Below, piece after piece: positions 9,614 to 17,778 of a stretch of 64,000 nucleotides of DNA. Where the stretch lies: positions 221,959 through 285,958 of the forward strand of contig JAMPEQ010000001.1 of assembly GCA_023665085.1 (NCBI GenBank), given 5' to 3'. Both the position numbers and the translations under genes were made by a program. The number at the start of each line of letters is the position of its first letter. Positions within the stretch are counted from its first letter, which is position 1. Source of the DNA: Bacteroides sp. GTDB lineage: Bacteria; Bacillota; Clostridia; Oscillospirales; Acutalibacteraceae. The notes beneath the pieces were generated by a model. It did no database searches, was not told where the DNA came from, and worked only from the letters and a program-made list of their open reading frames with translations.

Positions 9614-10383
9614 TATGATACCTCCTTTAACCTTTCTCTTAATGCAGTATAAAATTCCTTTTTATGAATGCTTTTACCTTGAGTCTGCCATTCCTCCTCA
9701 AAGTCAAAGCGAACATTTAAAGCCTGAACGGAGTATCCGGGCTTAAATGTTCGCCAAGTATTTTTGTCCCAAAATTCAAGCTGTTGCCATAATTCAGGAA
9801 AATATTTTCGTAGTTTTCTTAATTCATCAAGACTTTGTAAAGGACAGCACCAACAGGATACACGATGAAATATATTATACAGTCCATCCCAATCAAAACC
9901 ACGCTCATAGCAATAATTAAGACAATCCTTTTCAGTCATATTCCATTTCACTAATGGATAGCAGGCATCTTTAACTCTGTGTGGCTCATCAGCAGCAATA
10001 CCGATGTATTCAATGATTTCAAAATCTTTCTTTAAGTCCTTGAAATAAGCATCTAATACTCTTTTTTTGAGCATTGCAGTACACCAACGATTACGAGGTC
10101 CACCCCAACTCATTCCGTCATACTTTTCTAATTCAGGATTTTTGCGTTTTGGATGATAAATGAAAAAGTAATATTCAAAATCGTGTTCAGCTTTAATCCT
10201 GATAATCGGTCTGCCGATGTATTTTTCTAACTTGTCGATATGCTCATACATTTGTGGAAATTCCAAGCCTGTGTCACAAAAAATGATGTAGTCAATAGGC
10301 TTGCCCTCCTCAATCAATCTTAAAAGCATAGCAGTGGAATCTTTGCCACCTGATAGGGATACAACATACTTTTTAGGTTTCAT
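9613..10383 (-). CDS. PAPS reductase/DndC-like adenine nucleotide alpha-hydrolase protein
   Basis: 256 residues. The N-terminal SGGKDSTAML is the PP-loop motif that binds ATP in this superfamily; HRVSCWCCPLQS near residue 180 gives a Cys cluster that could bind metal or Fe-S. The family includes PAPS reductases and DndC of DNA phosphorothioation. No other dnd or sulfur-assimilation gene is nearby, so the substrate is unknown. The gene overlaps the sortase gene before it by 11 bases and the hydrolase after it, so all three are one transcript. Such a gene recurs next to the hydrolase in related ICEs, as I recall. Confidence 0.8.
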   Translation of the reverse strand: MKPKKYVVSLSGGKDSTAMLLRLIEEGKPIDYIIFCDTGLEFPQMYEHIDKLEKYIGRPIIRIKAEHDFEYYFFIYHPKRKNPELEKYDGMSWGGPRNRWCTAMLKKRVLDAYFKDLKKDFEIIEYIGIAADEPHRVKDACYPLVKWNMTEKDCLNYCYERGFDWDGLYNIFHRVSCWCCPLQSLDELRKLRKYFPELWQQLEFWDKNTWRTFKPGYSVQALNVRFDFEEEWQTQGKSIHKKEFYTALRERLKEVS

Positions 10384-11110
10384 TATTGTTTACCTCTATC
10401 AGCTTTGCCACTACAACAAATCTGCCGTTGTTCTGTGAATACTCACAAGTAGAAAGTGTTATCAACTTATCGCCGTACTCAGCAGTAACGCCCGTGTCAT
10501 AAAAAGAAAGTGCCTTGCATTTTTCAATGTAGGCACTAAAATCTTCTTTTGTATTTGCATTGACAAAGTTATAGTAATCAAAGCCGTTGCTTGTATAAGC
10601 AACCGTCTTAAAGGCACAGATAACCTCATAAGTTCGCCGATCCGATAAGGTATCAAGATTGATGAATTTGTGAGAGTTATAAAAGTTCTTGTTTGAATAT
10701 TTCGTCAGTTCATTGAACATAGATTTGTTTTTCATATTATGTGCATAGACGATAATATTGTCCGATGATAACGAGCAGTTCTCCTGAATGTACGGAACAC
10801 CAAAACGAGAATATTCTTTGTTAAAATTGTGATTGAGATAAAAGTTAGGATTGTCCTTTGACTGCATAACAGGATAATCAATGACAGTATCATCAATATT
10901 TATCCAACCGACAAAATCTTTATTCTGTGCATACAAATCAGCATACTTGTTATCAGAGCATTGCTCGCTGTCCTCGACGGCCTGCGCAATGCTCTCAAAT
11001 TTATCCATTTGCTCTATATCCTGCATACTTTGCGTTACAAGAAAATAGGTGCTGACTGCGAAAATCGCAGCCAACACCAAAATCATAACAATACATATTT
11101 TGTTTTTCAT
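10373..11110 (-). CDS. class B sortase
   Basis: The start MKNKICIV at 11110 is preferred because GGAGG lies 5 bases upstream; longer versions of the frame overlap that site. 245 residues with an N-terminal membrane anchor (CIVMILVLAAIFAVSTYFLV). Catalytic residues are His in VYAHNMK (~123), Cys in TLSTCEYS (~220) and Arg in NGRFVVV (~229), which fits the class B pattern. It should couple surface proteins to peptidoglycan. A likely ICE-encoded substrate is the Cna-B adhesin at 40654-44577 (motif TPKTS), with the cohesin scaffold (SPATG) a possible host substrate. Confidence 0.88.
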   Translation of the reverse strand: MKNKICIVMILVLAAIFAVSTYFLVTQSMQDIEQMDKFESIAQAVEDSEQCSDNKYADLYAQNKDFVGWINIDDTVIDYPVMQSKDNPNFYLNHNFNKEYSRFGVPYIQENCSLSSDNIIVYAHNMKNKSMFNELTKYSNKNFYNSHKFINLDTLSDRRTYEVICAFKTVAYTSNGFDYYNFVNANTKEDFSAYIEKCKALSFYDTGVTAEYGDKLITLSTCEYSQNNGRFVVVAKLIEVNNNET

Positions 11111-11128
11111 TTCTTCCTCCATAAAATA

Positions 11129-11154
11129 AAGTGCCTGTAAAGATACAAGCACTT
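11129..11154 (-). terminator. hairpin between fic and sortase genes
   Basis: An inverted repeat AAGTGCCTGTA / TACAAGCACTT (one mismatch, 4-base loop) followed on the minus strand by TTTATTTTA. It can work as a weak terminator or attenuator just ahead of the sortase ribosome binding site. Confidence 0.55.
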
Positions 11155-11181
11155 CAAATGTCTTTTTTAATCGTTGTTGTG

Positions 11182-11227
11182 TTTAGGGAACAAATCAGAA
11201 TAATTTTTGCTTTGCTTGTTCCCTAAA
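11182..11227. repeat. palindrome downstream of fic, same arm as the fic operator
   Basis: Perfect 12-bp arms TTTAGGGAACAA and TTGTTCCCTAAA, 22 bases apart, ending at the fic stop codon. The core TAGGGAACA recurs as an inverted pair in the fic promoter (12179-12219), so the gene is bracketed by the same palindromic sequence. There is no clear U-tract, so a protein-binding site or repeat unit seems as likely as a terminator. Confidence 0.7.
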
Positions 11228-12166
11228 TCAAAATGTTTTCCAGCATTTTGTTTTTATAAACTCTGCAATTTCGCCATTATCCTTATCTTCATAATATGAT
11301 ACAAGCAGTTTCTTGAATTCAGGTACAAATTCTTCTGATATAGCAATAAATCCCTGTCCCATTGATATTAAATAGTGGTTAGCAAATATAACTGAAGCCC
11401 TTTTGTTCCCATCGTTGAAAATCTGTGTTTTCATACAATAAAGGCAAAGCTGAATAGCGTTATATATATACTCATTTTTACTGTTAACAATTTTATCAAT
11501 ATCATCTTTGACCTTAAGTTCATTTGGCAATGGTGGAATATAACTTGTTCCTCCTATCGTAACAGGAACTCCTCTTATTCTGCCTCCGTCACTGTAAAAT
11601 CCCTCATTGACGAGTTTAGCAATGTGGCACAAAATATAATAATTACTCTCACATTGTATAACATCATTATCAAGAATAAATTCCCAAGCGTGTTTAAGAT
11701 TTAGAATTTTTTGAACATCGGTTGCGGTAACACCATTAATTTTACCATTATCAATAATATCTTCAGTTTGTGGAAATGTTGTTGCAACACCCTCTAAAAC
11801 TGCCTGAGAATATATATTTGATTTCATATTCGCTCTTGCAAATTCTAAATTCAAAACAATTTTTTCAGGCAATTCACCGGAAGAAAATCCTAATTCTGCA
11901 AGCCTTTTATCAATTTTTCGTATGCTTTTATTAAGTTCTCGCCTTTCACGATTATTTCTTAATAAAAGTTGGTATAAATCATCAGAATATGCATCAACAT
12001 AAGTAGATGTTACTCGGCTGCCTATTCTTTTTCTAATATAAAGATATTTTTTATCATTGATATTTTTTATTTCAGGAGTACCATCATAAGCAAGCAGATT
12101 AATTCTTGCCTGAAAATCAGCTTTCTGATTTAAAAGTTCCTGTATTTCATTAAAATTATTATCCAT
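11228..12166 (-). CDS. Fic-domain protein with altered catalytic motif
   Basis: 312 residues. The N-terminal ~100 residues are a charged helical region (LRKxx type, RNNRERRELNKSIRKIDKRL); the Fic domain follows. The Fic motif is normally HPFxDGNxR but here reads TQIFNDGNKRAS (~residue 247), with Gln in place of the His. The phosphate-binding DGNKR is intact. Fic proteins usually AMPylate or otherwise modify target proteins; without the His this one may be weak, altered or regulatory. GGAGG lies 6 bases before the ATG. It has its own promoter with a palindromic operator and interrupts the transfer operon between VirB4 and the sortase, so it looks like cargo. No separate antitoxin gene is adjacent. 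Confidence 0.85.
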   Translation of the reverse strand: MDNNFNEIQELLNQKADFQARINLLAYDGTPEIKNINDKKYLYIRKRIGSRVTSTYVDAYSDDLYQLLLRNNRERRELNKSIRKIDKRLAELGFSSGELPEKIVLNLEFARANMKSNIYSQAVLEGVATTFPQTEDIIDNGKINGVTATDVQKILNLKHAWEFILDNDVIQCESNYYILCHIAKLVNEGFYSDGGRIRGVPVTIGGTSYIPPLPNELKVKDDIDKIVNSKNEYIYNAIQLCLYCMKTQIFNDGNKRASVIFANHYLISMGQGFIAISEEFVPEFKKLLVSYYEDKDNGEIAEFIKTKCWKTF

Positions 12167-12178
12167 AGTGCCTCCTTA

Positions 12179-12227
12179 TAGGGAACATTTGTAATTTAAT
12201 TATACAATTATGTTCCCTAAATTGCAA
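12179..12227 (-). promoter_or_regulatory. fic promoter with overlapping palindromic operator
   Basis: On the minus strand, TTGCAA (12227-12222) and TATAAT (12204-12199) are separated by 17 bases. The inverted pair TAGGGAACA / TGTTCCCTA lies with one arm in the spacer and the other between the -10 box and the ribosome binding site, so a bound repressor would block transcription. The same arms recur downstream of the gene. Confidence 0.75.
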
Positions 12228-12287
12228 CCAATAAATATTATTACCTGAAAAAATTAAGTTATTCTGATTTTTGCATAATCAAGTCCG

Positions 12288-14627
12288 TTATGACATTTGG
12301 TGCAGTTCACTTAATTTCGTAGTCATCAACTTATAAAGTTCAGTGTCTTTAGGGAATTTGTTTACATAAGGCACAAGGCTTGAGCCTATCTTCATAAGTC
12401 CGTGACCTGCGTCAACATTTGTAAAGAATTCTGTTTGATTATCAGAAATATCAAGCAGTTGTGCAAGTTTTGCCTTATCCTGTCCTTTTTGATTAAGCAT
12501 AACAACAAATTCCGAATTGGATACCATTGTGCTTGCAGTATGGCTCTGAAGCATATCACCGACATTCTGTGTAATGCCTGTTGCAAAAGCTCCATACTTT
12601 CGCACTCGTTTCCATACTCGGTATAAGAAATCGGCAGAATATTTCTGTGCAAGAAGGATATATATTTCGTCAATAAAAATATATGTTGTTCTGCCTTTTC
12701 GCCTGTTTGATGTAATTCTGTTCAGAATATTATCAAGTACAACAAGCATACCAACAGGCAAAAGCTGACTGCCTAAATCGTGAATATCAAAGCAGATAAG
12801 TCTGTTGTTTGTGTCAACATTGGTAGGCTGTGCAAAGGTATCAAGTGAGCCGTTCGTGAAAAGCTCAATCGCAAGTGCAATTTCCTGTGCCTCAATCTCA
12901 CTTTGCTTTAACAACTCCTCTCTGAAATCCTGCAAGGTAGGGGGTGCAATCTTGTAGCCACTTTTGATATATTCGTCATAGACATTACGGCAGCAACGGT
13001 CAATGATTGATTTGTCTTTCGCATCGACAGTTTCACCGATAAGCTGTTCACATAGTGACATAATAAATTCTGCTTTTGTTGCAATCGGGTTCTTGTCATC
13101 CTCATAGTTTGCGTTCATATCCATAGCGTTGATATGATTTTCAGAGTTTGCAGAAATGTTGATAACCTCACCACCGAGCGTGGTAACAAGTGGGTTGTAC
13201 TCTCGTTCAGGATCAATGATTAAAATATCTGCATTTTCATCAGACAGGAATATTGAGGTAATATCCTCTTTTACAAAGAAAGATTTACCCCCACCTGATA
13301 CACCAAGCACAATGCAGTTACCATTGAGCAGCTTGTTACGATTTATGAAAATCATATTGTTGCTGATAGCGTTCTGTCCGTAATAAGTGCCGTGCTTGTG
13401 TTGCATTTCCTGTGCGTTAAATGGCATAAAGGCTGCAAGGGATTCAGTGGTAAGTGTTCTGAAACAATTTATCTTTCTTGTTCCGAATGGTAATACTGTA
13501 TTCAGTCCGTCAAGCTGCTGATAACGAAGTGTAGCAAACTGATTTGTACTGCTGTCTGCAACCTTTGCAAATATAGTTTCGGTTACATTATCAAGTTCCT
13601 GCTTTGTATCAGCAGTAATAACCATTGTGATTAAGGTTTCATATATCCTTTGGTCACGGTTACGCATATCATTCTTGATTTCAAGAATTTCACCCTCACG
13701 CTGTTCAAGGTCATAATTTGTAGCACCGTAGTTATTGTTCTGTATTTGCTTTCGATTGAAATTTGCCTTATCGGTCTGAATGCCGAGCAGTACCTTGTCA
13801 ACCTCTTTCGTAGCCTCGCCTGTAGGTATCGGAATGAAATCAACGGACAACATAAGGTTTCTGTTGATAGAGGTTAAGTCAGATACAGTATTGTCATCAA
13901 CAAATGTGCCGTAGTTTCGCAGGAATATTGTTCTGCAATACACATCATTGATTTTCATACAGTCACTTTCAAAGTCCATTGAATCAGGGCAGATGTAATC
14001 ACGAATATCACAGCCGTTATTCATAAGCTGCTCAAAATCGAGATTGTAGTTCTGCTCATTACCGACACGATAAAAATTGTGGAATATACGCAGCTTATCA
14101 TCAGCAGTTAACGGCTCACATTTACTGCCTATTTTTGAAAGCCTTGCATTAAGGTCATTTCCGATACGATTGAAAAAGGCTCTTACATCATCAATACTTT
14201 TCTTGCTGACTGTAACAGTGAAATACTTATCCTGAACAATACAGTTTGATGAATTAGCTTTATCAAGCAGCATTTCGTTATATTCCTTTCGATAATCATC
14301 AAGACCGTCATACTTGAACGGGATAAGGATTGACTTTTCAAATTCTGCTCTGTCAAGTTTATGATTATTGATTGTCAGCTTAATTGTGACACCTGCACCA
14401 AAGGAATTGATAACCGACCAATAGCCCTGCATAAGCTCCTTCTTTTCCTCATCACTTGCGATGTGGTAGTTAATATCAGAAAACTTGAATGTTTTTGAGT
14501 AATTGTTATTGCTCAAAAGAAAAATGCCGTCTTTGTAGACGGCTTTGATAGGGATAATGTCCTGAACAGATTTAGGAATCGTAAATCGTTCCTGTTCTTT
14601 TTTTATCATTGCTTTAAGCGTTTTCAT
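12288..14627 (-). CDS. virB4: VirB4/TraE-family conjugation ATPase
   Basis: 779 residues. Walker A is in VLGVSGGGKSFFVKEDI (~residue 442) and Walker B in TYIFIDEIYILL (~655), followed by the arginine-rich RVWKRVRKYGAFATGITQN region of VirB4 ATPases. The N-terminal ~400 residues are the usual channel-contacting domain. It powers assembly of the type IV secretion channel and substrate transfer at the inner face of the membrane. The start overlaps the end of the PrgI gene by 14 bases, so they are translationally coupled. Order VirD4-Maff2-VirB6-PrgI-VirB4-hydrolase matches Tn1549-type elements, apart from the inserted cargo. Confidence 0.95.
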   Translation of the reverse strand: MKTLKAMIKKEQERFTIPKSVQDIIPIKAVYKDGIFLLSNNNYSKTFKFSDINYHIASDEEKKELMQGYWSVINSFGAGVTIKLTINNHKLDRAEFEKSILIPFKYDGLDDYRKEYNEMLLDKANSSNCIVQDKYFTVTVSKKSIDDVRAFFNRIGNDLNARLSKIGSKCEPLTADDKLRIFHNFYRVGNEQNYNLDFEQLMNNGCDIRDYICPDSMDFESDCMKINDVYCRTIFLRNYGTFVDDNTVSDLTSINRNLMLSVDFIPIPTGEATKEVDKVLLGIQTDKANFNRKQIQNNNYGATNYDLEQREGEILEIKNDMRNRDQRIYETLITMVITADTKQELDNVTETIFAKVADSSTNQFATLRYQQLDGLNTVLPFGTRKINCFRTLTTESLAAFMPFNAQEMQHKHGTYYGQNAISNNMIFINRNKLLNGNCIVLGVSGGGKSFFVKEDITSIFLSDENADILIIDPEREYNPLVTTLGGEVINISANSENHINAMDMNANYEDDKNPIATKAEFIMSLCEQLIGETVDAKDKSIIDRCCRNVYDEYIKSGYKIAPPTLQDFREELLKQSEIEAQEIALAIELFTNGSLDTFAQPTNVDTNNRLICFDIHDLGSQLLPVGMLVVLDNILNRITSNRRKGRTTYIFIDEIYILLAQKYSADFLYRVWKRVRKYGAFATGITQNVGDMLQSHTASTMVSNSEFVVMLNQKGQDKAKLAQLLDISDNQTEFFTNVDAGHGLMKIGSSLVPYVNKFPKDTELYKLMTTKLSELHQMS

Positions 14628-14973
14628 TTGCCTTAAAAATCTCCTTTTCTTTCTGTTTGATTAGTTCCTTGCTTTGCTTGCATAAATCGCTTTCTGCCTT
14701 AAATATGAGCCTTTTCGGTGTTAAAAATTCTGATTTGATAAATGCCCATACAAACTGCTCGGCAGTCATTCCGTTATATGTTACAAAACCGAGTGCAGCA
14801 AGGATAATGCACAGCCACGATAATGTTTCCAAGCTCAAATATGGCTTGAGCAGAAAATATGAGCCGACTGCCATAACAACTGCAAGGGCAGAAAAAATGA
14901 GCTGACGCATATTCAGCCCAAAATATATTTTTTCGCTGTAATCACGAAATTCTTTATTGATTTGAATATCCAA
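14614..14973 (-). CDS. PrgI-family membrane protein of the conjugation channel
   Basis: 119 residues with two adjacent membrane helices (about 25-45 and 50-68; LIFSALAVVMAVGSYFLL and LSWLCIILAALGFVTY) and a charged C-terminal tail. PrgI-type proteins are small VirB3-like parts of Gram-positive type IV secretion channels and are nearly always encoded directly before VirB4, as here. The start has AGGAGG upstream (ACCTCCTT on the plus strand near 14981), and the gap to the VirB6 gene is 12 bases. Confidence 0.85.
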   Translation of the reverse strand: MDIQINKEFRDYSEKIYFGLNMRQLIFSALAVVMAVGSYFLLKPYLSLETLSWLCIILAALGFVTYNGMTAEQFVWAFIKSEFLTPKRLIFKAESDLCKQSKELIKQKEKEIFKANENA

Positions 14974-14985
14974 AATTATACCTCC

Positions 14986-15822
14986 TTAAATACCCATCAT
15001 TTCGTGAACAGTTCTGTCTGCCATCTTTACTGTTCCGACAAGAATTAGCATATTGAATACAAGCTCGCCGATATATTTCCATACCATTGTTACGGCAGCT
15101 GCACTTGTATCAACCTGTGGTGGTGATGAAGCGTAGAGAGAAAAAATTATACAAGCAAGTATGATTACTGCACCCTCAAGCAACACACCACAATATGCTT
15201 TAATAAATGACCTTCCTACATTCTGCGTAGGCTCACCTGCAAAGGTCGATAACGGTATCGGTGCAAGTGCTGTGAACATATATAACTTAAAGAATCTGCC
15301 ATACACGGTTAATATCAATACAAATGATAAAACCGTTACGAACAGACTGCCTATCAAGGTGACTGCCCATAACGGAATACTCTCAAAAAATCCACAGTTT
15401 TCAATAGCCGTTACCATTTCATCAGGTAAGGTTGTTTTACTGCTTGCTCCAAGTCCTGCACTATCCATAATTGTTGAAATAATACCCTGCACAATTTCAA
15501 ACAGGGCAAGCATTAACTCCATACCATAGGTTACCAATGCTTTTGCAAGAGCAAAACGCACAAACAGTTTCAAAGCGTGTTCAGGCTTTTTAACCTCGAC
15601 AAATGACGAACAAGTCTTTACCATTCCTATTACAAAGAATAGGACAAGAAGGGCAAGACCAATGGCTTGAACAGCGCCATTGATATTGACGATTACATTC
15701 CATATTCCGCCACCCTTAAAGTCCTGTGGTGATTGTGTCAGTAAAGTCCATATCTCTGACAACTTTTCATTCCAAGTGTCAAGTGCATTTTCAAGGTGTT
15801 GTACTACCCAATTATCTGACAT
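14986..15822 (-). CDS. VirB6/TrbL-like polytopic membrane protein
   Basis: 278 residues with about six membrane helices (for example VQAIGLALLVLFFVIGMV, LIGSLFVTVLSFVLILTVY, GVLLEGAVIILACIIFSLY), and a conserved-type segment APIPLSTFAGEPTQNVGRSF between helices. This pattern fits the TrbL/VirB6 channel protein of Tn1549-like ICEs. It should form the membrane pore with PrgI and VirB4. It is the first gene downstream of the S9-fusion islet, so after the islet terminators it probably needs read-through or its own promoter in the A/T-rich 15823-15860 stretch. Confidence 0.85.
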   Translation of the reverse strand: MSDNWVVQHLENALDTWNEKLSEIWTLLTQSPQDFKGGGIWNVIVNINGAVQAIGLALLVLFFVIGMVKTCSSFVEVKKPEHALKLFVRFALAKALVTYGMELMLALFEIVQGIISTIMDSAGLGASSKTTLPDEMVTAIENCGFFESIPLWAVTLIGSLFVTVLSFVLILTVYGRFFKLYMFTALAPIPLSTFAGEPTQNVGRSFIKAYCGVLLEGAVIILACIIFSLYASSPPQVDTSAAAVTMVWKYIGELVFNMLILVGTVKMADRTVHEMMGI

Positions 15823-15861
15823 TTATTAACTCCTTTCGTAAATATTTTAGTATATATTAAA

Positions 15862-15895
15862 AGTCCCAAACGGTGTCGACTTGCCGTTTGGGACT
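15862..15895 (-). terminator. strong terminator after the S9-fusion gene
   Basis: Perfect 12-bp stem AGTCCCAAACGG / CCGTTTGGGACT with a 10-base loop, followed on the minus strand by TTTTAATATAT. It marks the downstream end of the cargo islet, 44 bases past the stop of the S9-fusion gene. Confidence 0.85.
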
Positions 15896-15939
15896 ATGTA
15901 TTCTACTAGAATTAAAAAATGTCATACTTTCACTGAACT

Positions 15940-16704
15940 TTACCTTTTGGAGTGTTGTGGGGCTTTTCTAGCAGCCTTTAATCCATATTTTTTTCGCTCT
16001 TTTATTCTAGAATCTCTTGTTAGATATCCAGCACTTTTAAATTCTGCCCTCAAAGCATTATTATATATCAATAATGCTTTAGATATACCAAGTCTAACAG
16101 CACTTGCTTGTCCCGCAACTCCACCACCTTTTACATTACAAATTATATCGAAATTATTAACATTATTTGATAAAACTAAAGGTTGTTTCACTAGACATTT
16201 TAATGAATCCATCGCAAAATAATCATCTATATTTCTGTTATTAATAATTATTTTACCAGTACCATAGTAAATACGCACTCGGGCAACGGCTTTTTTTCTA
16301 CGTCCAGTACCATAATAAAATAATGTAGAATTATACGGTAGTGTCTTGTTTACTTCACTATAAAAATTTTTGATTTCGCTTTTTAAAAAACTATTAGGTA
16401 TTTTATATGATTTGAAAAAACAACATATTTTATCAGAAGTACCAAAAATCATATCATTTTCTTTTGGTTGGAATGCATAAATTGGTTTGGAGCCCAAAGA
16501 AATTTGTATTACAGAATTTTCAATATTGTTCAAAGGAATAATTTTGTCATTAATATCGTCCAAAATTTCAGTAAATTCATAAATTTCATCATTATCACCA
16601 TTTTGGAAATAAAAAGTATTATTATATTCAAATACAGGATATGTAAAATCAGGAATTATATTAAACACATTTAAAAAACCGATTAGTTTGTATTCTTTTT
16701 TCAT
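15940..16704 (-). CDS. unknown N-terminal domain fused to a complete ribosomal protein S9 (uS9)
   Basis: 254 residues. Residues ~1-125 are an unrecognised domain, rich in aromatic and acidic residues, without signal peptide or membrane helix. Residues ~127-254 are a full-length S9: YGTGRRKKAVARVRI, GKIIINNRNIDDYF, VKQPL, NVKGGGVAGQASAVRLGISK, GYLTRDSRIKERKKYGLKAA and a tail ending QHSKR. In bacterial S9 the SKR tail reaches the P-site tRNA. All hallmark segments are kept, so it could still bind 16S rRNA or enter ribosomes. It has a GGAGGG ribosome binding site and overlaps the upstream gene by ATGA. It is not the housekeeping rpsI, since no rplM is adjacent and it sits in an ICE. Role unknown: variant ribosome subunit, decoy, or ribosome-targeted effector/immunity protein. 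Confidence 0.9.
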   Translation of the reverse strand: MKKEYKLIGFLNVFNIIPDFTYPVFEYNNTFYFQNGDNDEIYEFTEILDDINDKIIPLNNIENSVIQISLGSKPIYAFQPKENDMIFGTSDKICCFFKSYKIPNSFLKSEIKNFYSEVNKTLPYNSTLFYYGTGRRKKAVARVRIYYGTGKIIINNRNIDDYFAMDSLKCLVKQPLVLSNNVNNFDIICNVKGGGVAGQASAVRLGISKALLIYNNALRAEFKSAGYLTRDSRIKERKKYGLKAARKAPQHSKR

Positions 16705-17465
16705 TTAATATATCCCTCCTCTTTAAAATATTCTATAACTTTCTGAAATATAACTTCATTATACCTATTAGGTGGACAGAGTCTTCTTGTTTCATATGTT
16801 TTGCATTTAGCAACAGTATTTTTTAACCATTCATTTACTGTATCATTTTTTAATAGACTATCTGGCAAAATAACACACTTAACAATATCACTCAAAACAT
16901 ATGATTCATCAGATATTATTTCTATAGTATTTGCTCTTTCATCGTATTCTTCAACATTATCAGATTTTAATAAATCGAATAAAGATGTTAGCTCTGGTTT
17001 TTGATGAGGTGGCAATTTATCAAAAATTTCACCGAACATATAGTTTTTATTTGAGCCATAGACAACAGAAATATATTTCAGTATACCATTCTTATCATCA
17101 ATAAGATAATGTTCAATTTGTGTTTTACGGTGTATATATCTCTCATAACGTTTGCTCATAAAAGCTCCAGAATCAAATGGAAAAATTTTTTTAGGCTTTA
17201 TTTTTTCGACATCTATTATAAAACAAACAGGATTAAAAGAAGATGATGCCGTATTGATCTTGATTTTTTCAGTTGGTGGATAAGATGGTTTTCCATAAAA
17301 AAAATATAAAAGGTTCTCATTGAATACTGGACATAATTGAGTTTTTAATTTATCATCACTTATAATTAAATAAGCTTCATATCCACCACAGGAGTGTATC
17401 AATGGTAATAATCTATCGTCTGTATATACAAAATTACGAGTAATATAATCATATAATACACTCAT
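16701..17465 (-). CDS. unknown 254-residue protein, partner of the S9 fusion
   Basis: The ATG at 17465 is chosen because AGGGGG lies 8 bases upstream; the GTG at 17474 overlaps that site. No signal peptide or membrane helix is seen, so it is cytoplasmic. Recognisable segments are LLYFFYGKPSYPP (~residues 51-63), NPVCFIIDVEK, KKIFPFDSGAFMSKRYERYIH (shortened here to its core PFDSGAF) and VVYGSNKNYMFGE. I have an impression of a wider uncharacterised bacterial family sharing FYGxPxY and FPFDSGAF, but cannot name it. An N-terminal His followed by a YFFYG strand vaguely recalls ADP-ribosyltransferase folds; this is speculative. The stop overlaps the S9-fusion start (ATGA), so the two are translationally coupled. 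A consensus-like promoter lies 130-160 bases upstream. Confidence 0.75.
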   Translation of the reverse strand: MSVLYDYITRNFVYTDDRLLPLIHSCGGYEAYLIISDDKLKTQLCPVFNENLLYFFYGKPSYPPTEKIKINTASSSFNPVCFIIDVEKIKPKKIFPFDSGAFMSKRYERYIHRKTQIEHYLIDDKNGILKYISVVYGSNKNYMFGEIFDKLPPHQKPELTSLFDLLKSDNVEEYDERANTIEIISDESYVLSDIVKCVILPDSLLKNDTVNEWLKNTVAKCKTYETRRLCPPNRYNEVIFQKVIEYFKEEGYIK

Positions 17466-17595
17466 ATTATCCACCCCCTAGTAAATCAACATTGAATAAT
17501 ATCTAATATTGAAATGATTTTCAAGCAAATTCAAACAATTCCAATAGCAGAATTACTAATTAGATGAAATTGCTCTTTTCAGTAAATCCTATATC

Positions 17596-17624
17596 ATATT
17601 AAATCAACAAATATAGCTTGTCAA
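17596..17624 (-). promoter_or_regulatory. promoter of the S9-fusion operon
   Basis: On the minus strand TTGACA (17624-17619) and TAATAT (17601-17596) with 17-base spacing. This is close to consensus and is the best candidate in the 304-base gap between the divergent genes, leaving a leader of ~125 bases before the ATG at 17465. Apart from this and the opposite promoter, I see only A/T-rich sequence in the gap. Confidence 0.7.
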
Positions 17625-17707
17625 CAATCATCGTAAAAATCTACATAATTAACAAAAATATACAAGCATTTTTGTTATATTTTACAAATTATAATTTTTA
17701 TAATGTA

Positions 17708-17736
17708 TTGACTTTTTAATATTAAAATATTATATT
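17708..17736 (+). promoter_or_regulatory. promoter of the divergent XRE-type regulator
   Basis: TTGACT (17708-17713) and TATATT (17731-17736) with 17-base spacing, 43 bases before the ATG of the regulator. Confidence 0.65.
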
Positions 17737-17778
17737 ATAAATAAATATAATACTAATCAGATTGGATAAAATAATTTT

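Noticed and set aside
11228..12166. Fic plus antitoxin pair
   Set aside because: No small antitoxin ORF is found next to the Fic gene on either side.
15940..16704. Possibility that the S9 gene is the chromosomal rpsI
   Set aside because: There is no rplM or other ribosomal gene next to it, it is fused to an unrelated domain and is enclosed by ICE transfer genes.
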